Below are positions 1-13,400 of a stretch of DNA of 64,000 nt, piece after piece; the stretch's first letter is position 1, and each line of letters opens with the position of its first letter. The notes beneath the pieces were generated by a model, which worked only from the letters and a program-made list of their open reading frames with translations, made no database searches and was not told the DNA's origin. Where the stretch lies: contig NC_062214.1 of NCBI RefSeq assembly GCF_902686445.1, positions 42,975,454-43,039,453 on the forward strand, written 5' to 3'. The position numbers and the translations under genes are program-made. The stretch comes from Sciurus carolinensis (taxonomy: Eukaryota; Chordata; Mammalia; Rodentia; Sciuridae).

Positions 1-147
1 CTTTTTATTTATTTTTAATTTTGAGACAGGGTCTTACTAAGTTGCATAGAGCTTCACTAAATTGGTGAGGCTGGCTTGGAACCTGTGATCCTCTGCCTCA
101 GCCTCTGGAGTAGCTGGGATTATAGGCCTGCACCTCTGCACCCAACA
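1..147 (-). mobile_element. B1-dID SINE, cut by window edge
   Basis: B1 half with gagacagggtcttactaag...cagcctctggagtagctggg; the dID half lies to the left of the window. Confidence 0.85.
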
Positions 148-395
148 TTATTCAGTCTTAAAAAGGAAGGGAATTCTGGCACATACTACAACATAGATAA
201 ACTTTGAGGACATTATCCTCGATGAAATAAGCCAGTCATAAGAGTACTGTAGGTTTCTACTTATGTGAGGTAGAGTAGTGAAAATTGTAAATAAAGAAAA
301 TAAAATGGTGGTTGTCAGGGTCTGGGGAGGACAGAGGGGAGAATTGGGAGTTATTTGTTTAATGGGTATTGGATTTGTTTTGCATTATAAAAAAG
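147..395 (+). mobile_element. L1 3' end relic
   Basis: Reads like old L1 3' sequence in sense: attattcagtcttaaaaagg...gatgaaataagccagtcata...ggtggttgtcagggtctgggg. Confidence 0.75.
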
Positions 396-399
396 AATG

Positions 400-775
400 T
401 TGAAGCTGGGTGGTTGTGATGGTTGTGGAGGCTAGAAGTCTGAAATCAAGGTGTTGGTAGGGTTAGTTCCTTTTGAAGGCTGTGAGGGACAATCTATTCC
501 AGGTCTCTTTCCCAGCTTTATTAGCCTTAGGCAATCCTTGGCTCGTAGATGGCTTTCTCCATCTGTCTTCACATCATCTTTCCTCTGTACTCGTGTCTCT
601 GTGTCCAAATTTCCTTCATGAAGCCACCCGTCCGATTGGATAGTATCCATCCTAATGACCTCATCTTAACTTGATCCTCCTGCAAAGATACTGTTTTCTC
701 ATTCATAGGTCCTGGGGGTTAAGACTTCACAACATCTTTTTGTTGGGGGTAGTAATAATTCAATCCATGACAGTG
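400..775 (-). mobile_element. MaLR-like solo LTR relic
   Basis: gaggctagaagtctgaaatcaaggtg...cttggctcgtagatgg...atgacctcatcttaac... ending tcaatccatgacag. This matches the reverse orientation of an old mammalian LTR. No internal retroviral genes. Confidence 0.65.
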
Positions 776-1029
776 ATCCTTAACTTTATGAACATTTAAG
801 TTATTCCAGCTTTCCCCCATTTAAATCAAACTTGTAAATTTTCTTATGTGTACATGTTCTGTATTTTTGAGGTTAGAAAATTCCTGAGGTCAGAGGATGC
901 ACATATTTTGGATATAAATTATGAAAGTAACCTCTTGAAAGTTTACTCCCACTAAATGGATCAGTGCTCACTTCGTAAACTTCTATCAACAACACATTAG
1001 TTTCTAAAATCACTTGAGTCTTTGTCAGC

Positions 1030-1660
1030 TTTTTGTTTATTTATTATGATAACAAAACAACTAAATTTACCATCTTACCTTTAAAAAATTTTTTTTTTTT
1101 GGGTACCAAGGATTGAATCCATGGGTTTAATCTTATACTCATCATTAAACATTTACCATTAAGCCACATTTCTAGTTCTTTTTATTTTTTGATACAGAAT
1201 CTCCCTGAGTTGCTTAAATTAAGGTCTGGCTAAATTGCTGAGGCTAACCTCAAACTTATAATCCTCCTGCCTCAGCCTTCTGAGTCTCTGGGATTACAGG
1301 TGGTCACCTCCATACCTAGTCCATTTTAGCCATTTTTAAGTGTTGCAGTTAAGTGGTACTAAGAATATTCATTGTTATGCAACAGATCTGCAGAGCTCTT
1401 TCATCTTGCAAATCTGAAACACTGTATCAGTTAAACAACTTTCCTTTTTCCCCACTTCTTAGCCTCTGATAATCATCATTGTACTTTCTGTGAATGTGAC
1501 TTTTCTAGGTACCTCATAGAAGTAGACTCATACAGTTTTTGTCTTTTTTATGACTGACCTTATTTCACTTAGCATACTGTCCTCAAAGTTTGCCCATGTT
1601 ATAGTCTGTAGTAGGATTTCCTTCCTTTTTAGAATATTGTATGTGTTGTGGGTGTGTGTA
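1030..1660 (-). mobile_element. L1 3' region relic, split by a SINE
   Basis: Antisense L1 3' sequence (ttttaagtgttgcagttaagtgg...cagagctctttcatcttgcaa...tttcacttagcatac...cccatgtta), with a B1-dID inserted at 1088-1320. Confidence 0.7.
1088..1320 (-). mobile_element. B1-dID SINE, diverged, inside a LINE relic
   Basis: Poly-T, ggtaccaaggattgaatcc, then gcctcagccttctgagtctctgggattacagg. LINE-like sequence continues on both sides. Confidence 0.85.
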
Positions 1661-1675
1661 CATGCAACTTTATAT

Positions 1676-1858
1676 ATTGGGGGTTGAATCCAGTGGTGGA
1701 TGCTTCACCCTTTACCACGGAGCTGCATCCCCATCCCTTTTTATTTTTTATTTTGAGACAGTCTTGTTAAGTTGTCCAGGGTGACTGCAAACTTGGAATC
1801 CTCCTGCCTCAGCCTCCAGAGTTGCTGGGATTATAGGTGTGTGCTACCACATCCACCT
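1676..1858 (-). mobile_element. B1-dID SINE
   Basis: gggggttgaatccagtgg...ttttgagacagtcttgttaag...gcctcagcctccagagttgctgggatt. Confidence 0.85.
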
Positions 1859-2084
1859 ACATACAACGTTTTGTTTATTCATTCATCCCTACTTGGACAT
1901 TTGGGTTTCCTCTGTCTTTGTTGATCGTTTTTGAGAAGCTGAAAAGTATCATTTCTCTTTCTAACCTTACTTGGTAAGTCTAACACTCCAACCTCCAATT
2001 ATCTGTTGGGCAAAGTGAGGTTTGGGGACCCCTAAGGCTCAAGCCATCCATTCTTAGGTGTTATTCAATCAAAATGGCATATGT

Positions 2085-2760
2085 AGAAGAGTGGTCCTTA
2101 AGCTTTTTGATCTCAGGATCCCTTTACACTTAGACATTACTGGGGATATCAAATAGTTTTTGCTTATGTTGAGTATAGCTTTTGGTATTTTCTGTTTTAG
2201 AATTTGAAGCAGATAATTTTAAAATATTTATTAGCCTGACTTAGTGGTTCAAGCCCGTAATCCCAGCAATTTGGGAGGCTGAGGTAGGAGGATCATAAGT
2301 TCCAAGCCAGGCTCAGCAACTTGGCAAGACCCTCAACAACTTGTTGAGACCCCACCTCAAAATAAAAAGGGCTGGATATATAACCCAGTGGTAAAGCAAC
2401 CCTGGATTCAATCCCCCAAACTCCTCCAATTTTTAAAATTAATTCATTCATAAAGAATAATAACTAAAATATTTCTTGATAACATATTTTTGTGAAAAAT
2501 ATTTTCCAAAACAAAAACAATACCAAAAAAAGTCACATTGTTTCCTATATTTACTGGTCTCTTCAATGTCTGCCTTGTAGAAGATGTGTTGTGTATTGAA
2601 TATCATGACATGCCTTTGCTGGAAAACTACTATACACTTGAAGGCAAAAACATCTTAGTTTTGTTATGAAAAGAATTTTCATCTAATATATTCCTGATAG
2701 GCTTTGGCCCCAGGGGTCTCAGGGCCTCATCTTGAGAATTACTGGTACAGCCAAGGCACT
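2085..2760. mobile_element. hAT-like DNA transposon relic, split by a SINE
   Basis: Ends resemble Charlie-type elements (ggtccttaagctttttgatctcaggatcccttt...ggggtctcagggcctcatcttgagaattactgg). The family is not certain. Confidence 0.45.
2232..2428 (+). mobile_element. B1-dID SINE inside a hAT-like relic
   Basis: gtaatcccagcaatttgggaggctgagg...caaaataaaaagggctggatatataacccagtgg. Splits the element at 2085-2760. Confidence 0.88.
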
Positions 2761-2864
2761 GAGTAATTTTGGGTCAGTCATTTTGAAGGCATGATATTTC
2801 ACGTCTTTTTCTTGTTATTTCTTGAAACCATGATGGCCAAATTAGAAAAGCCTTCCTTTGAAAG

Positions 2865-3079
2865 AATTTTTTTTTTTTTTTTTGGTACCAGGAATTGAAC
2901 CCAGGGGTGCTTAGCCACCGAGCCACATCCCCAGCCCTATTTATATTTTATTTTGAGACAGGGTCTCACTAAGTTGCTTAGGGTCTTGCTAAGTTGCTGA
3001 GGCTGTCTTTGAACTTGCAATCCTCCTACCTCAGCTTCCCAAGTTGCTGAGATTATAGGTGTGCACTACCTTCCCAGGC
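2865..3079 (-). mobile_element. B1-dID SINE, full length
   Basis: Poly-T, ggtaccaggaattgaacccagg, doubled aagttgct unit, cctcagcttcccaagttgctg. Confidence 0.92.
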
Positions 3080-3254
3080 AAAAGAATGATTTTCAAGTGA
3101 TGGGTGGGGCAAGAAAACAAGTAGAGTGGTTTCTACCCTGATTTTATTCCTTGGGTGAGACAGAGGGATTTGGAAAGTTTAAAAAAAAAAAAAAAGATCG
3201 TAGGAGAGGTACTCTGGGACCAAGGCTAAGGTTTGAAACTAAGTTGTTATTCTC

Positions 3255-3600
3255 TCCATTTTAACTTCCCATTACTGTGAAGGAATACCTGACATAGGCT
3301 ACTTACGAAATAAAGAGAGGTTTATCTTAGCTGAAGATTCTCATAGTTTCAAGTCCAAGATTGTGTGGCCCTTTGTTTGGACCAGTGGTCAGGGCAGCAC
3401 ATCATGGCAGGATCATGTTAGTGCAGTTGGTCACATCTCAAGCCAGGAGCAGAGAGAGAGAGAGAGAAAGAGATCGCACACCTCCAGTGACCTAAGACCC
3501 ACCTCTTAAAGGTTCATATTACCTCCCAATACCACTATGCTAGGGATAGAGTCTTTACACATGGACTTTGGGTGACACTTATCCAAACCAAAAAACACTA
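3255..3600 (-). mobile_element. MaLR-like solo LTR relic
   Basis: ccattactgtgaaggaatacctgacatag...gaggtttatcttagc...catggactttgggtgacacttatccaaacc, reverse of a MaLR-type LTR. Confidence 0.7.
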
Positions 3601-4029
3601 AAGTGTTTATTTAGAATTTCTGGTAGTTCACTTATGTTTTCAAGATGGAAATAGAATAATTTCCTTTGAAAGAATTTTCAACAGGAACTTTAATAGTTGA
3701 TCTTTTGTGTGTATGTGTTTATCATATATGCTGTCTGTATTTGTGGAGCATACTGTGTAATTTTATTACCATTTTTGTATATCAAAGCAAACTGGAGCAG
3801 ACTGAGAGATGCTTCCATCTCCCTGGATAAAATGAGCCATTCACCAGCACTAAGGATTAACATATATCATAAACTGCCCAGTCTTGGAGTTATGCTTGTT
3901 GTATGCTTTATTTCTTGAAAGCTGTGCTCAATTCACATGTAAAAGCAGTTTAAGTCTGTAGAATCCTATAGTCATGATGAATGTGATAAGAACTGTTTTA
4001 CATGCTTTGTTTAAATTCTTTCATTCAAT

Positions 4030-4175
4030 CCTCATAGCAACCTGTGGGGTAAATTCTATTATTCTTATTTCACAGATGAGGAAACTGAGACAGCTGATGG
4101 TAGAGTGAGGATTTGAAGTTAGTCAAGACTCCAGAGCTTCTCTCTTGACTCTTATGTTCTGTTTCTTCAACAATA
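4030..4175 (-). mobile_element. MIR SINE relic
   Basis: tcctcatagcaacctgtggggtaaa...tttcacagatgaggaaactgagac...gatttgaagttagtc: the reverse orientation of MIR. Ends about 110 bases before KAT14 exon 4286. Confidence 0.8.
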
Positions 4176-4285
4176 GGGGGGTTCCATAGCATGTCACAGG
4201 CTAGGAGGCATACATAGAGTGTATTTGCTATATAATAATGATCAAACTCAAGTGCTAATAGTTTGTAAATTCTTGGACTCTTTAG

Positions 4286-4467
4286 GAAAAAGACTTCTAC
4301 GTGGTGGAGCACAGTAGCAGGTTGCCTCAGCGTGGGAAGTCCTATGTACTTTCGTTCAGGTGCTCAGGAATTTGGAGAGCCTGGATGGTGGAAACTTGTT
4401 CATAACAAGCCCCCAACAATGAAACCTGAAGGAGAGAAGTTGTCTGCTTCCACTTTGAAAGTAAAAG
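4286..4467 (+). CDS. KAT14: KAT14 coding exon (first in window), Trp-rich block
   Basis: 182 bases. The acceptor is ctttag/G and the first base completes a codon begun in an exon outside the window. The exon encodes 60 full residues with TWWSTVAGCLSVGSP and GEPGWWKLVHNKPP, then ends one base into an Ala codon (phase 1). The donor is AAAAG/gtacca, with C at +5, so it looks weak on its own. The position is fixed by agreement with the known KAT14 protein and by phase match to the next exon. Confidence 0.95.
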
Positions 4468-7400
4468 GTACCACTGTGAGAACAGCGTAAAAGGTGCAAT
4501 TCAGAGCATAGCAGGTGTGAGCACAGGAAACAGTCCTGCTTTTACCAGCCATAGCTCATCCATCTCTGGAGCTACTCCACTTGACAGTTTTATGATGGCA
4601 CTGTTCTCATATGCTGTAAATAAATGCTACGTAAAACAACATTTTATCACTTCTTAATCAAGTTACCAGTTTTATAATTTCCTTTGGTGTCTGAAAGGTT
4701 CAGTGGTTTCAAACTGATTTCTTTCTAACTTTTTATTATAGAAATTTAAAAGCATACAGAGGCAAAGAGAATACTATAATTCATTCCCTTGTTTCTTTCA
4801 CCTTACTCCAACAATAGTAGCTCCGTGCCAGGTGCAGGGATGGAGGATCACAGGTTCGAGAACAACCTGGGCATTAGCAAGATCTTGACTCAAAATTAAG
4901 AAACAACAACAAAAACACCAGAGTTGGAGATGTAGCTCAGAAGTAGAGCACTCCTGGGTTAAATCCCTATTGCCAATGAATAAATAAATGAATAAATAAA
5001 TAAATACGTAAGTAAGTAAGTAAATACATACATACATACATCAGCCCATCTTGTTTTATGTAGATCCTGGAACTTTTCCTTGGCCTTTGCTTATTTAGAA
5101 GCAAATTCCAGGCATCAATATTTTATTCTTAAATATATCAGTAGGTATCACTAAGAAACAAGGATTTTTTTCCATTTCATAACCTAACCATAGTGCTGTT
5201 TTACATTTTTTTAAAAATTAATAGTAATTCCTTAGTATACTTTGATCTAATTTTTTTTTTTTTTTCTTTTGGCAATACTGGAAATTGAACTCAGGGCTTC
5301 ATGCATGCTGGGCACACACTCTACCACTGAGTTACATCCCCAGCCCTGCCCCCCCTTTTTTATTAATTTTTATTTTGAGGCAGGTTCTCACTAAATTACC
5401 TGGACTGGCCTCAAACTTGCAATCCTTTAGGCTCAACCTCCTGAGTAACTGGGATTACAATCATGTGTCATTGTAGCTGGCTGGCTTCTGAGTTTTTTTA
5501 ATCTAAAAATTTTTAATGAGCTTTAAAATTTTTCAACATATAATGGTTAAATATCAAATAGTTTTGAAGTTTTTTGTAAAGTCTGAAAGTTTACCCTCTC
5601 CCCATTACAGTTTAACTTCCCAGAGTAAGCATTATTGTCTCTCATGAATGCTTTTAGAGATTACCTCTGTTATTTTAAGCATTTTTAAAAGCATAAACAC
5701 TATAATACTTGTTCCCCATTTCCCCTCAGTATACCTTGGACATCTTTCCATTACAATACATATAGATTTACCCGATGTTCCTTTGTTTCATTGATTCTGT
5801 TATATGGCTGTATGATAATATATTAAGCCATTCCCCTTTTGATGGACATTTTGATTGTTCTACCCTTTTTTATTGTTGTTACTTTAAACAGTGCTTCAGT
5901 TGCACAAATTTGTGTACGTGTACAAATTGCAAACAGTTGCTGTATCAAAGGGCATATTAATTAAAAAATTTTGTCAGTATTATCAAATTACCCTCCAAAC
6001 AACTATCTTAAAACTTATCCTCTACCAGGGCTGGAGTTGTGGTTCATTGGTAGAGTGCTTGCCTAGCATGCATGAGGCACTGGGTTTGATTCTCAGCACC
6101 ACATATAAATAAATAAAAAATTAAGGTGCATTGACAACTAAAAAAAAATAAAAATAAAAAAAAACTCATGCCCTAGTAAAAAGTCATGAAAATGCCTATT
6201 TCCTCATACTTCTGTTGAGCATTATCACACTTTTAATGTTTACCCATTGTAATAGGCGAAAGATAATGTTTGTTTAGATTTGCATTTTAATTTTTTTCTT
6301 AAGAGATATCTAATTCTTTTAGCATAAGGCATTCATCAAACATTTCTCTATATTGAACATGGTTCTAGGTTCACAGTAATACATTACAAAAAGAAATCAA
6401 CGTTGAATAGTTATTTTAAAAGTTGTGGCACATGTCTGTAATCCCAGAACTCTGAAGGCTGAGACAGGAGGAATGCAACTAACCTTAGCAACTTAGTGAG
6501 GCCCTGAGCATGTTAGTGAGACCCTATCACAAAATAAAAAATAAAAAAAGAGCTGCAGATGTAGTTCAGTGGTTTGGTGCCCCTGGTTTCTATCCCCAGC
6601 ACCCAAAAAATAAAATAAAAATAAAAGTTGGATGTTTATTTTCTAGCAGCCTCAAAACCAACATTGGATCCCATCATTACTGTTGAGGGACTGAGAAAAC
6701 GGGTGAGCCGGAATCCTGTGGAATCTGCCATGGAACTAAAGGAGAAAAGGTCTCGAACTCAGGAAGCCAAAGACATTAGAAGAGCTCAGAAGGAAGCAGC
6801 TGGCTTTCTGGACAGGAGCACATCTTCTACCCCTGTGAAATTTATAAGCCGAGGCCGCAGGCCAGACGTGATTCTTGAAAAAGGAGAAGTAATTGATTTC
6901 TCATCCTTGAGCTCCTCTGACCGCACCCCTCTAACAAGCCCATCTCCTTCTCCCTCTCTGGATTTCTCTGCCCCAGGGACTCCTGCCTCTCATTCTGCCA
7001 CGCCTAGCTTGCTTTCAGAAGCTGATCTGATTCCAGATGTGATGCCACCGCAAGCCCTGTTTCATGGTAAGACTTACCTTCCTCAAATCTTTTATCTTGG
7101 GTGTGGTGTTCACCTCATGAGCCATGTACTCTGCCTTCTTCTTTCCTATGTCTTTCTTTCTTTTTTTCTTTTTAACTTTTGTGGTTCTGGCTATTGAACC
7201 CAGGGTCTTGTACTGAGCTACACCCTCAGCCTCTTCTTTCCTGTGTCTTGATAATACTGTTTTATATTCTGTGCAGATGATGATGAGATGGAAGGTGATG
7301 GGGTCATAGACCCAGGGATGGAGTACGTCCCGCCCCCATCTGGGTCAGCAGCTTCTGGCCCAGTGGTCGGAGGCAGAAAAAAGGTCAGAGCACCTGAACA

Positions 7401-10400
7401 GATAAAGCAGGAGATAGAGAGTGAGGAGGAAAAGCCTGACAGGATGGATGTTGACAGTGAAGACACAGATTCAAACACATCTTTGCAAACAAGAGCTCGA
7501 GAAAAGAGGAAGCCTCCACTGGAGAAAGACACAAAACCAAAAGGGCCCAAGTATACTCCTGTGAGCATCTATGAGGAAAAGCTTCTGCTCAAGAGGTTGG
7601 AAGCCTGTCCCAGTGCAGTTGCTATGACACCAGAAGCTCGGAGACTGAAGCGGAAATTGATTGTCAGACAAGCGAAGAGGGATAGGGGATTACCACTTTT
7701 TGACTTGGATCAAGTTGTTAATGCTGCTCTTCTGTTAGTTGATGGGATTTATGGAGCCAAAGAAGGAGGAGTTTCCAGGCTTCCAGCTGGACAAGCCACG
7801 TACCGAACTACCTGTCAGGACTTCAGGATCCTTGACCGATACCAGGTGATGTGAGCGTGCACTCTAAAACCATTGGAGGTGGGGTGGAAGTTGGGCAGGT
7901 AGTACCTGGCAAGTGGACGTGGTTACACCTGACTTTTTTTTGGGTAGTGGGGGTTGAGCCCAGGGGTGCTTTGAGCCACATCCCCAGCCCTTTTCATTTT
8001 TATTTTGAGACAGGGCCTCACTAAGTTGTTAGGGCTAAATTGCTGAGCCCTGAGTTGCTGAGGGCTGGCCTTGAACTTGTGATCCTCCTGCCTTGGCCTC
8101 CCGATTCACTGGGATTACCAGTATGTGTCATCATGCCTGCTATGCTATGGCTTTTTAAATCATGAGTAATTTTGAGAGAGAAGAAAAGAATAAGGGAGGA
8201 AAATGCAAAAATTGCCTGGCTTTGTTTCAAAATTATTTAATACATCTGAGTTTTTCTTTTCCACTGAGCATTAGCATTCAAGACACAACCTAGAAGATTT
8301 TTTCCTGGCTTTCCATCTCTGATGGTACCTGTACACGTCTCAAGTCATGATTTTTTTTTTTTTTTTTTTTTTTGGTACCAGGAATTGAACCCAGGGGCAC
8401 CTAACCCCTGAGACACATCCCCAGTCCCTTTTTGTATTTTATTAGAAACAGGGTCTCTCTGAGTTGCTTAGTGCCTTGCTAAGACTGGCTTTTGAACTTG
8501 AGATCCTCCTGCCTCAGCTTCCTGAGCTGCTGGGTTTACAGGCATGGGCCACATGCCCAGCCAAGTCATGATTTTGATTGGCAGATTTGTTGAGGGTGTG
8601 CAGTGTTCCAGACACTGTGCATAGCAGGACCTGCAGGTGTGTAAACATCTGCATAGTTAGGGTACACCATGAAATGGCAACTGAGGTGTCAGTGTTGGGT
8701 CACCATCGCTCAGAGTGTTCACTGGAACCCAAGCTCTGTGAGTGCTCCAGGAAACAATTAATTCCACTCAGAACTGCTAGGGCTTCCCACAAGCAGGTAG
8801 GATAGGTCCGTTTCTCTCTATCTTTGCTAGCACTCAATACTACCAGCATGTAAGGTTTGCTAATCAGATGGTTAGAAAGTAAAATCTTGTTTTCTATTTT
8901 GTTTCTTTGGTTATAGGTGAGGTTAAACATTTCATGTTCCCTAGTTTCTCACACTGTGAATTGCCTGTTTAGAATCTTTACATTTTTCTGTTTTCTTCTT
9001 TTTCTCTGGAAGGTAATGGGATCTTCTCTTTATTGCTGGTGGTCTGATATTACTCATTGATGTTCCAGGCATGGGACTTCTTTCTTTTGTTGTGCTGGGC
9101 ATTTGGCTTGTGGGCCCTTTTGATTTGACACTCCTTCCTGAGTTCTGGAGAGTCTTGATTTCCTGTCTTCTATTTTCTGTGCTCTGTTTTAGGAACACCC
9201 CTATTAGTTGCACATCCCTGTAGACCAGGGATTGGCAGATTTTTATATAAAGGCAGTAAATATTGTCAGCTTTGTAGGCCACACAGTCTAGGTTGTAACT
9301 ACTCAATGCCACTGGTGTGATGAGAAGCAACCATAGTGAATGACTGTCCTAGAGAAACTTATTTACTAAAATGGGCAATGGCTGGATTTGGCCTATGGGC
9401 TATAGTTTGACAAGACCCCTAATCATTTTAATTTTCTTTTTTTTTTTTTTTTCCACTACTTTACATCTTTCTTTCCCTTTGAAGTATTAACCTGCCTGCC
9501 TGCATTCCAGGAGCCAGGTGGGGAGTGACCAGGAGCCTACCTATCCTTAAGGAAACCGCTCTGACTCTCCCTGTCCTCCAGACAGGCCATACTCAGCTTG
9601 GTTCCCTGTGTCCAGAATCTCTCTTGAACCTCTCCGAAGGGTCCAGTCTTCTTCCCATGGAGGGAATGATAATTTCCTACATATGAGTAAACAAAGAGCC
9701 TCTCATTCCATAGTCCCCCCACCTGCCCTCAGCTTTAGCAGAGCCTGATCCTGCTGATGTCTGTGCTTTTCTGAGGCTGTGGTGTAGATCGCCCTGTTCT
9801 CAGCCTGTCTGCACTACAACCTGAGGTTTTTAGCTTTCTTTGGTCTGTTAAGTCATTTGCTGTATATTGGTATGCTTTTGTTTATAGTTATCTGTTGACC
9901 TGTTCTTCATTTTTGCATATTTGTGTTTTTAATCCCTATGCTTTATTTTTTTTTTTAACTGTGAAATGTGTCATAGAGATAGACTAAGGCACAGAACATA
10001 TGGCTATATAGAGATGAATAAAATAAATGCCTGCTTATCTATCTCCTGGGTTGAAATACAGTGTTACAAACACCTTAGAAGTCCTCATGTGCATATCCTA
10101 TTCCCCTGAGAGGGAGCCACTCTCTTTCAGTGTGAATTATTCCTCTGCTTTTTTGAATGTATATATTTCTAAACAATGTACTTTGAGTTAAAAATAAATA
10201 AACTAAGCAACTGGGTATGGTGATGTACACCTATAATCCCAGTTATTTGGCAGCCTGAGGCAGGAGGATCGCTGGTTGAGTCCAGCCTCAGCAATTTGGC
10301 AGAAACCTATTTCAAAATTAAAAAACAAAAAACTTTTATTAAAGGGAGGATAGCTCAGTGGTAAAGTGCCCTGGGTTCAACCCTGAAGACAAAAGTAAAA

Positions 10401-13400
10401 ACAAACACTGAGCAACATACACAAATCTAACTTCAAGGAAATTGCCACTTTTAGAGAAAGGCTCTGGAAGACGATAATGCAAAACAGGGTTTCTGAATCA
10501 TTGTTTTGGATTAGTTGTGTCTTTCAAAAGGATCTGTTGACATCCCAACCTCTGTTACCTGTGAATGAATGTGACCTTATTTGGAAATAGGGCTTTTATA
10601 GATACCATCATATTAAGATGAGGTTATTCTAGAGTAGGGTGGACCCTTAATCCAATCCAACTGATGTCTTTATAAGAGAAGAGACACTTATTGGGAGGAG
10701 GCCACATGAAGACAGGCAGAGATTAGTGTGATGTGTCTTTGACCCACCAGACCCCAGGGATTGCCAGCAGCACCAAAAGCTAAGACAATGTTATAGGACA
10801 GATTATCTGGTAGTGCATTCAGAGAGAGCCTGGCCCTGCCCACACCTCTGGATCTGAGACAGTTAATTTCTTTTTTCTTTTTTCTTTTTTTTTTTTTGGT
10901 GCTGGGGATAGAACCCAGGGCCTTACGCTTACAAGGCAAGCACTCTACCGACTGAGCTATCTCCCCAGCCCCAGTTAATTTCTTTTGTTCTAAGGCACTC
11001 AATTTATGATACAGTTAGCTTTTTGTATCCATGGATAAGGAACCCACAACTGCAAATTGAAAAAATTGGGGAAAAAACTAAATCTGTACTGAATATGTAT
11101 GAATTTTTTTCCTTATCATCATTCCCTAAACAATGTAGTATAACATCTTTTTACATAACGTTTATATTATGCATAATAAGTAATTTAGAGATGATTTTCA
11201 GTATATGGAAGGATGTGCTTAGGTTATATGCAAATACTGTGCCATTTTCTATAAAAGACTTGAACATCTGCAGATTTTGGTATTCTCAGGGGATCCTGGA
11301 ACCAGCCTCCTGCAGATACTGAGAGACAACTATATTTTATTCTGGCAGCCCCAACAAATACAGTTATGTTCTGGCTTCAGCTACTATGAGCCCCACCTGG
11401 GCAAGTCAGTGATCAGGGTCCTTAGGGGTCCTGGGAAACAGAAGACTCACCACAGCCTGAACATCAGTTAGGGTTGTCATATGTACCAGGGAACATGGCA
11501 GAAATCTGGGCAGAGTGGGTATGGTGGCGCCTGCCTGTAGTCCCAGTGACTCTGGAGGCTGAGGCAAGAGGATCGTGAGTTCAAAGCCAGCCTCAGCAAC
11601 TTAGTGAGGCCCTGTCTCAAAATAAAATATGAAAAGGGCTGGGGATGTGCCTCAGTGGTTAAGAGCCTCTGGGCTTAATCCCCATTACTAAAAAAAGGAA
11701 ATGAAAAAATCTGGGCAGAAGGAACAAGATCCTCTGAAGTTCCTACCTGGGCTGACACAGCTTCTGTCTTGCAGGTCATTGCAATCTGTATAGTGGGCAT
11801 CCTCTGAACCAGGGAGCAGGCACTGAGAGGGTACGGGAGGCTCATAGTGCATGGTTTAGATTAACTGAGCACAGCTGGGCCACCGCTTACTCCTTAGGTT
11901 TTTAAAGACAGTTGGTGTAGCAGGGACTTAGTGATGACAGCCTTTGTGCCTGCCCCTTGAGTCACACTCATCCATGCTGGGCTGGCCACTTTTGTGTGTG
12001 AGACTCAGCAGAGTCCTAGTTTCTCCCCTCTCCTTTAGTTCCTTTGCCCTTGATGTGTGTTTGATTTGTTTTCTGTGGCCCTTCTTTACCTGTTGGTAGG
12101 TTTATTCCCTGGTTTTAGTGGAGCTTGTCCCTAATGGTTTCCTAAGCAAAGCTGCACATTGTGCTCAGCACAATGGCACAAGCCTGTGATCCCAGTGACT
12201 TGAGAAGTTGAGCAGGAAGATCAAAAGTTCAAGGCCAGACTGGGCAACTTAGTGAGACCCCCCCATCTCAAAATAAAAAGGGCTGAAGATATAACTCAGT
12301 GGTAAAGTACTCCAGGGTTCGATACCTAGTGCCCACCCCCCCAAAAAAAAAAGAAGCTGCATGGGAGGTAAACTTTGTGATCTACATGTTTGAAAAAGCC
12401 TTAGGTTAAACCAAAATTAAGCCAGTGTCAGATGAAGTTGAAAGCCAACCTAACAGCAACACCTGAAGCAAGTTGACAATGGGCAGTGCTTTCAAATGCT
12501 GAGGGAAATGCATTGAAACCTGTAATTCTGTGCAGAGGGTGACTCCTCTGTGGCAGGCCCCTAACAACCCTGCCTTTAGGTCCCCCCTCATGAGCTGGTC
12601 AGGGTCCTCAGGGAGGAGTTTTCAGACTCAGAACCTGGTTGCCAAGTGAGGGAAGAGGGACCTTACCACTTTTCTTACTGCTATCAGAGACCTTGTTACA
12701 CCTTCTGTAGAGATGGTGCTTCCCAGCTGCTGCTGGGAGAGGGCAGCCACCCACAGCTGGAAGTTGAGGGATAGGGGTTCTTACTGCTTTTCACCCAGCT
12801 TTTGCCTGCTGCCTCATTTAGTCCCAGTTGCAGAGGAATCTTGCTAACAACCTAGGTTTTAGCAGTGTGGGTTCTGCAGCATTGACTTGGGCTAATTCTC
12901 ACTGTATCCAAAGCTATCTTGGGATTTTGGTTAAATCAGTTATTATTTGTCCATCTGCCCCCTAGTTTCTGTTGTTTATTCTCTCCATCTTTCTGTTCTT
13001 GTGTGTTTGCCCTTTTTATTTTCCCCCCCTTATTAAGTCTGTTTCTATATTTTTATGCAGGGTGCTTGTATTTAATCCCACATCTTAATCTGGACTTTTT
13101 TTTTTTTTTTTTTGGTACTAGGGTTTGAACACAGGGGCACTCTATCACTGAGCTTCATCCCCAGACCGTTTTATTTTTTATTTTGAGAGAGGGTCTTGCT
13201 AAGTTGCCCAGGTTGTCCTCAAACTTAGCATTCTCCTACCTCAGCCTCCCAAGTCTCTGGAATTATAGGCACACACCACCACACCAAGCACCTTGGACCT
13301 TTATTATAAATTTAAGGCAGTTATACAGGTTAGCAACTATACATTCACTTATTCTGCTCATAGTCTTCCCTTGCTTTCTAATAAACGTGTATTCATAATT

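Larger units (their letters stand above)
4468..6646 (+). other. KAT14: KAT14 intron, 2179 bases
   Basis: Carries an old LINE-derived stretch split by a decayed SINE (4725-5250), a B1-dID at 5251, more LINE-like sequence, an ID at 6029 and a B1-dID that abuts the 3' splice site. The stretch 4490-4720 shows nothing I recognise. Confidence 0.85.

Noticed and set aside
8941..9330. 129-codon open stretch on minus
   Set aside because: It overlaps a hAT-type relic and a pyrimidine-rich stretch in a KAT14 intron. The Lys-rich translation is a product of T-rich plus strand.
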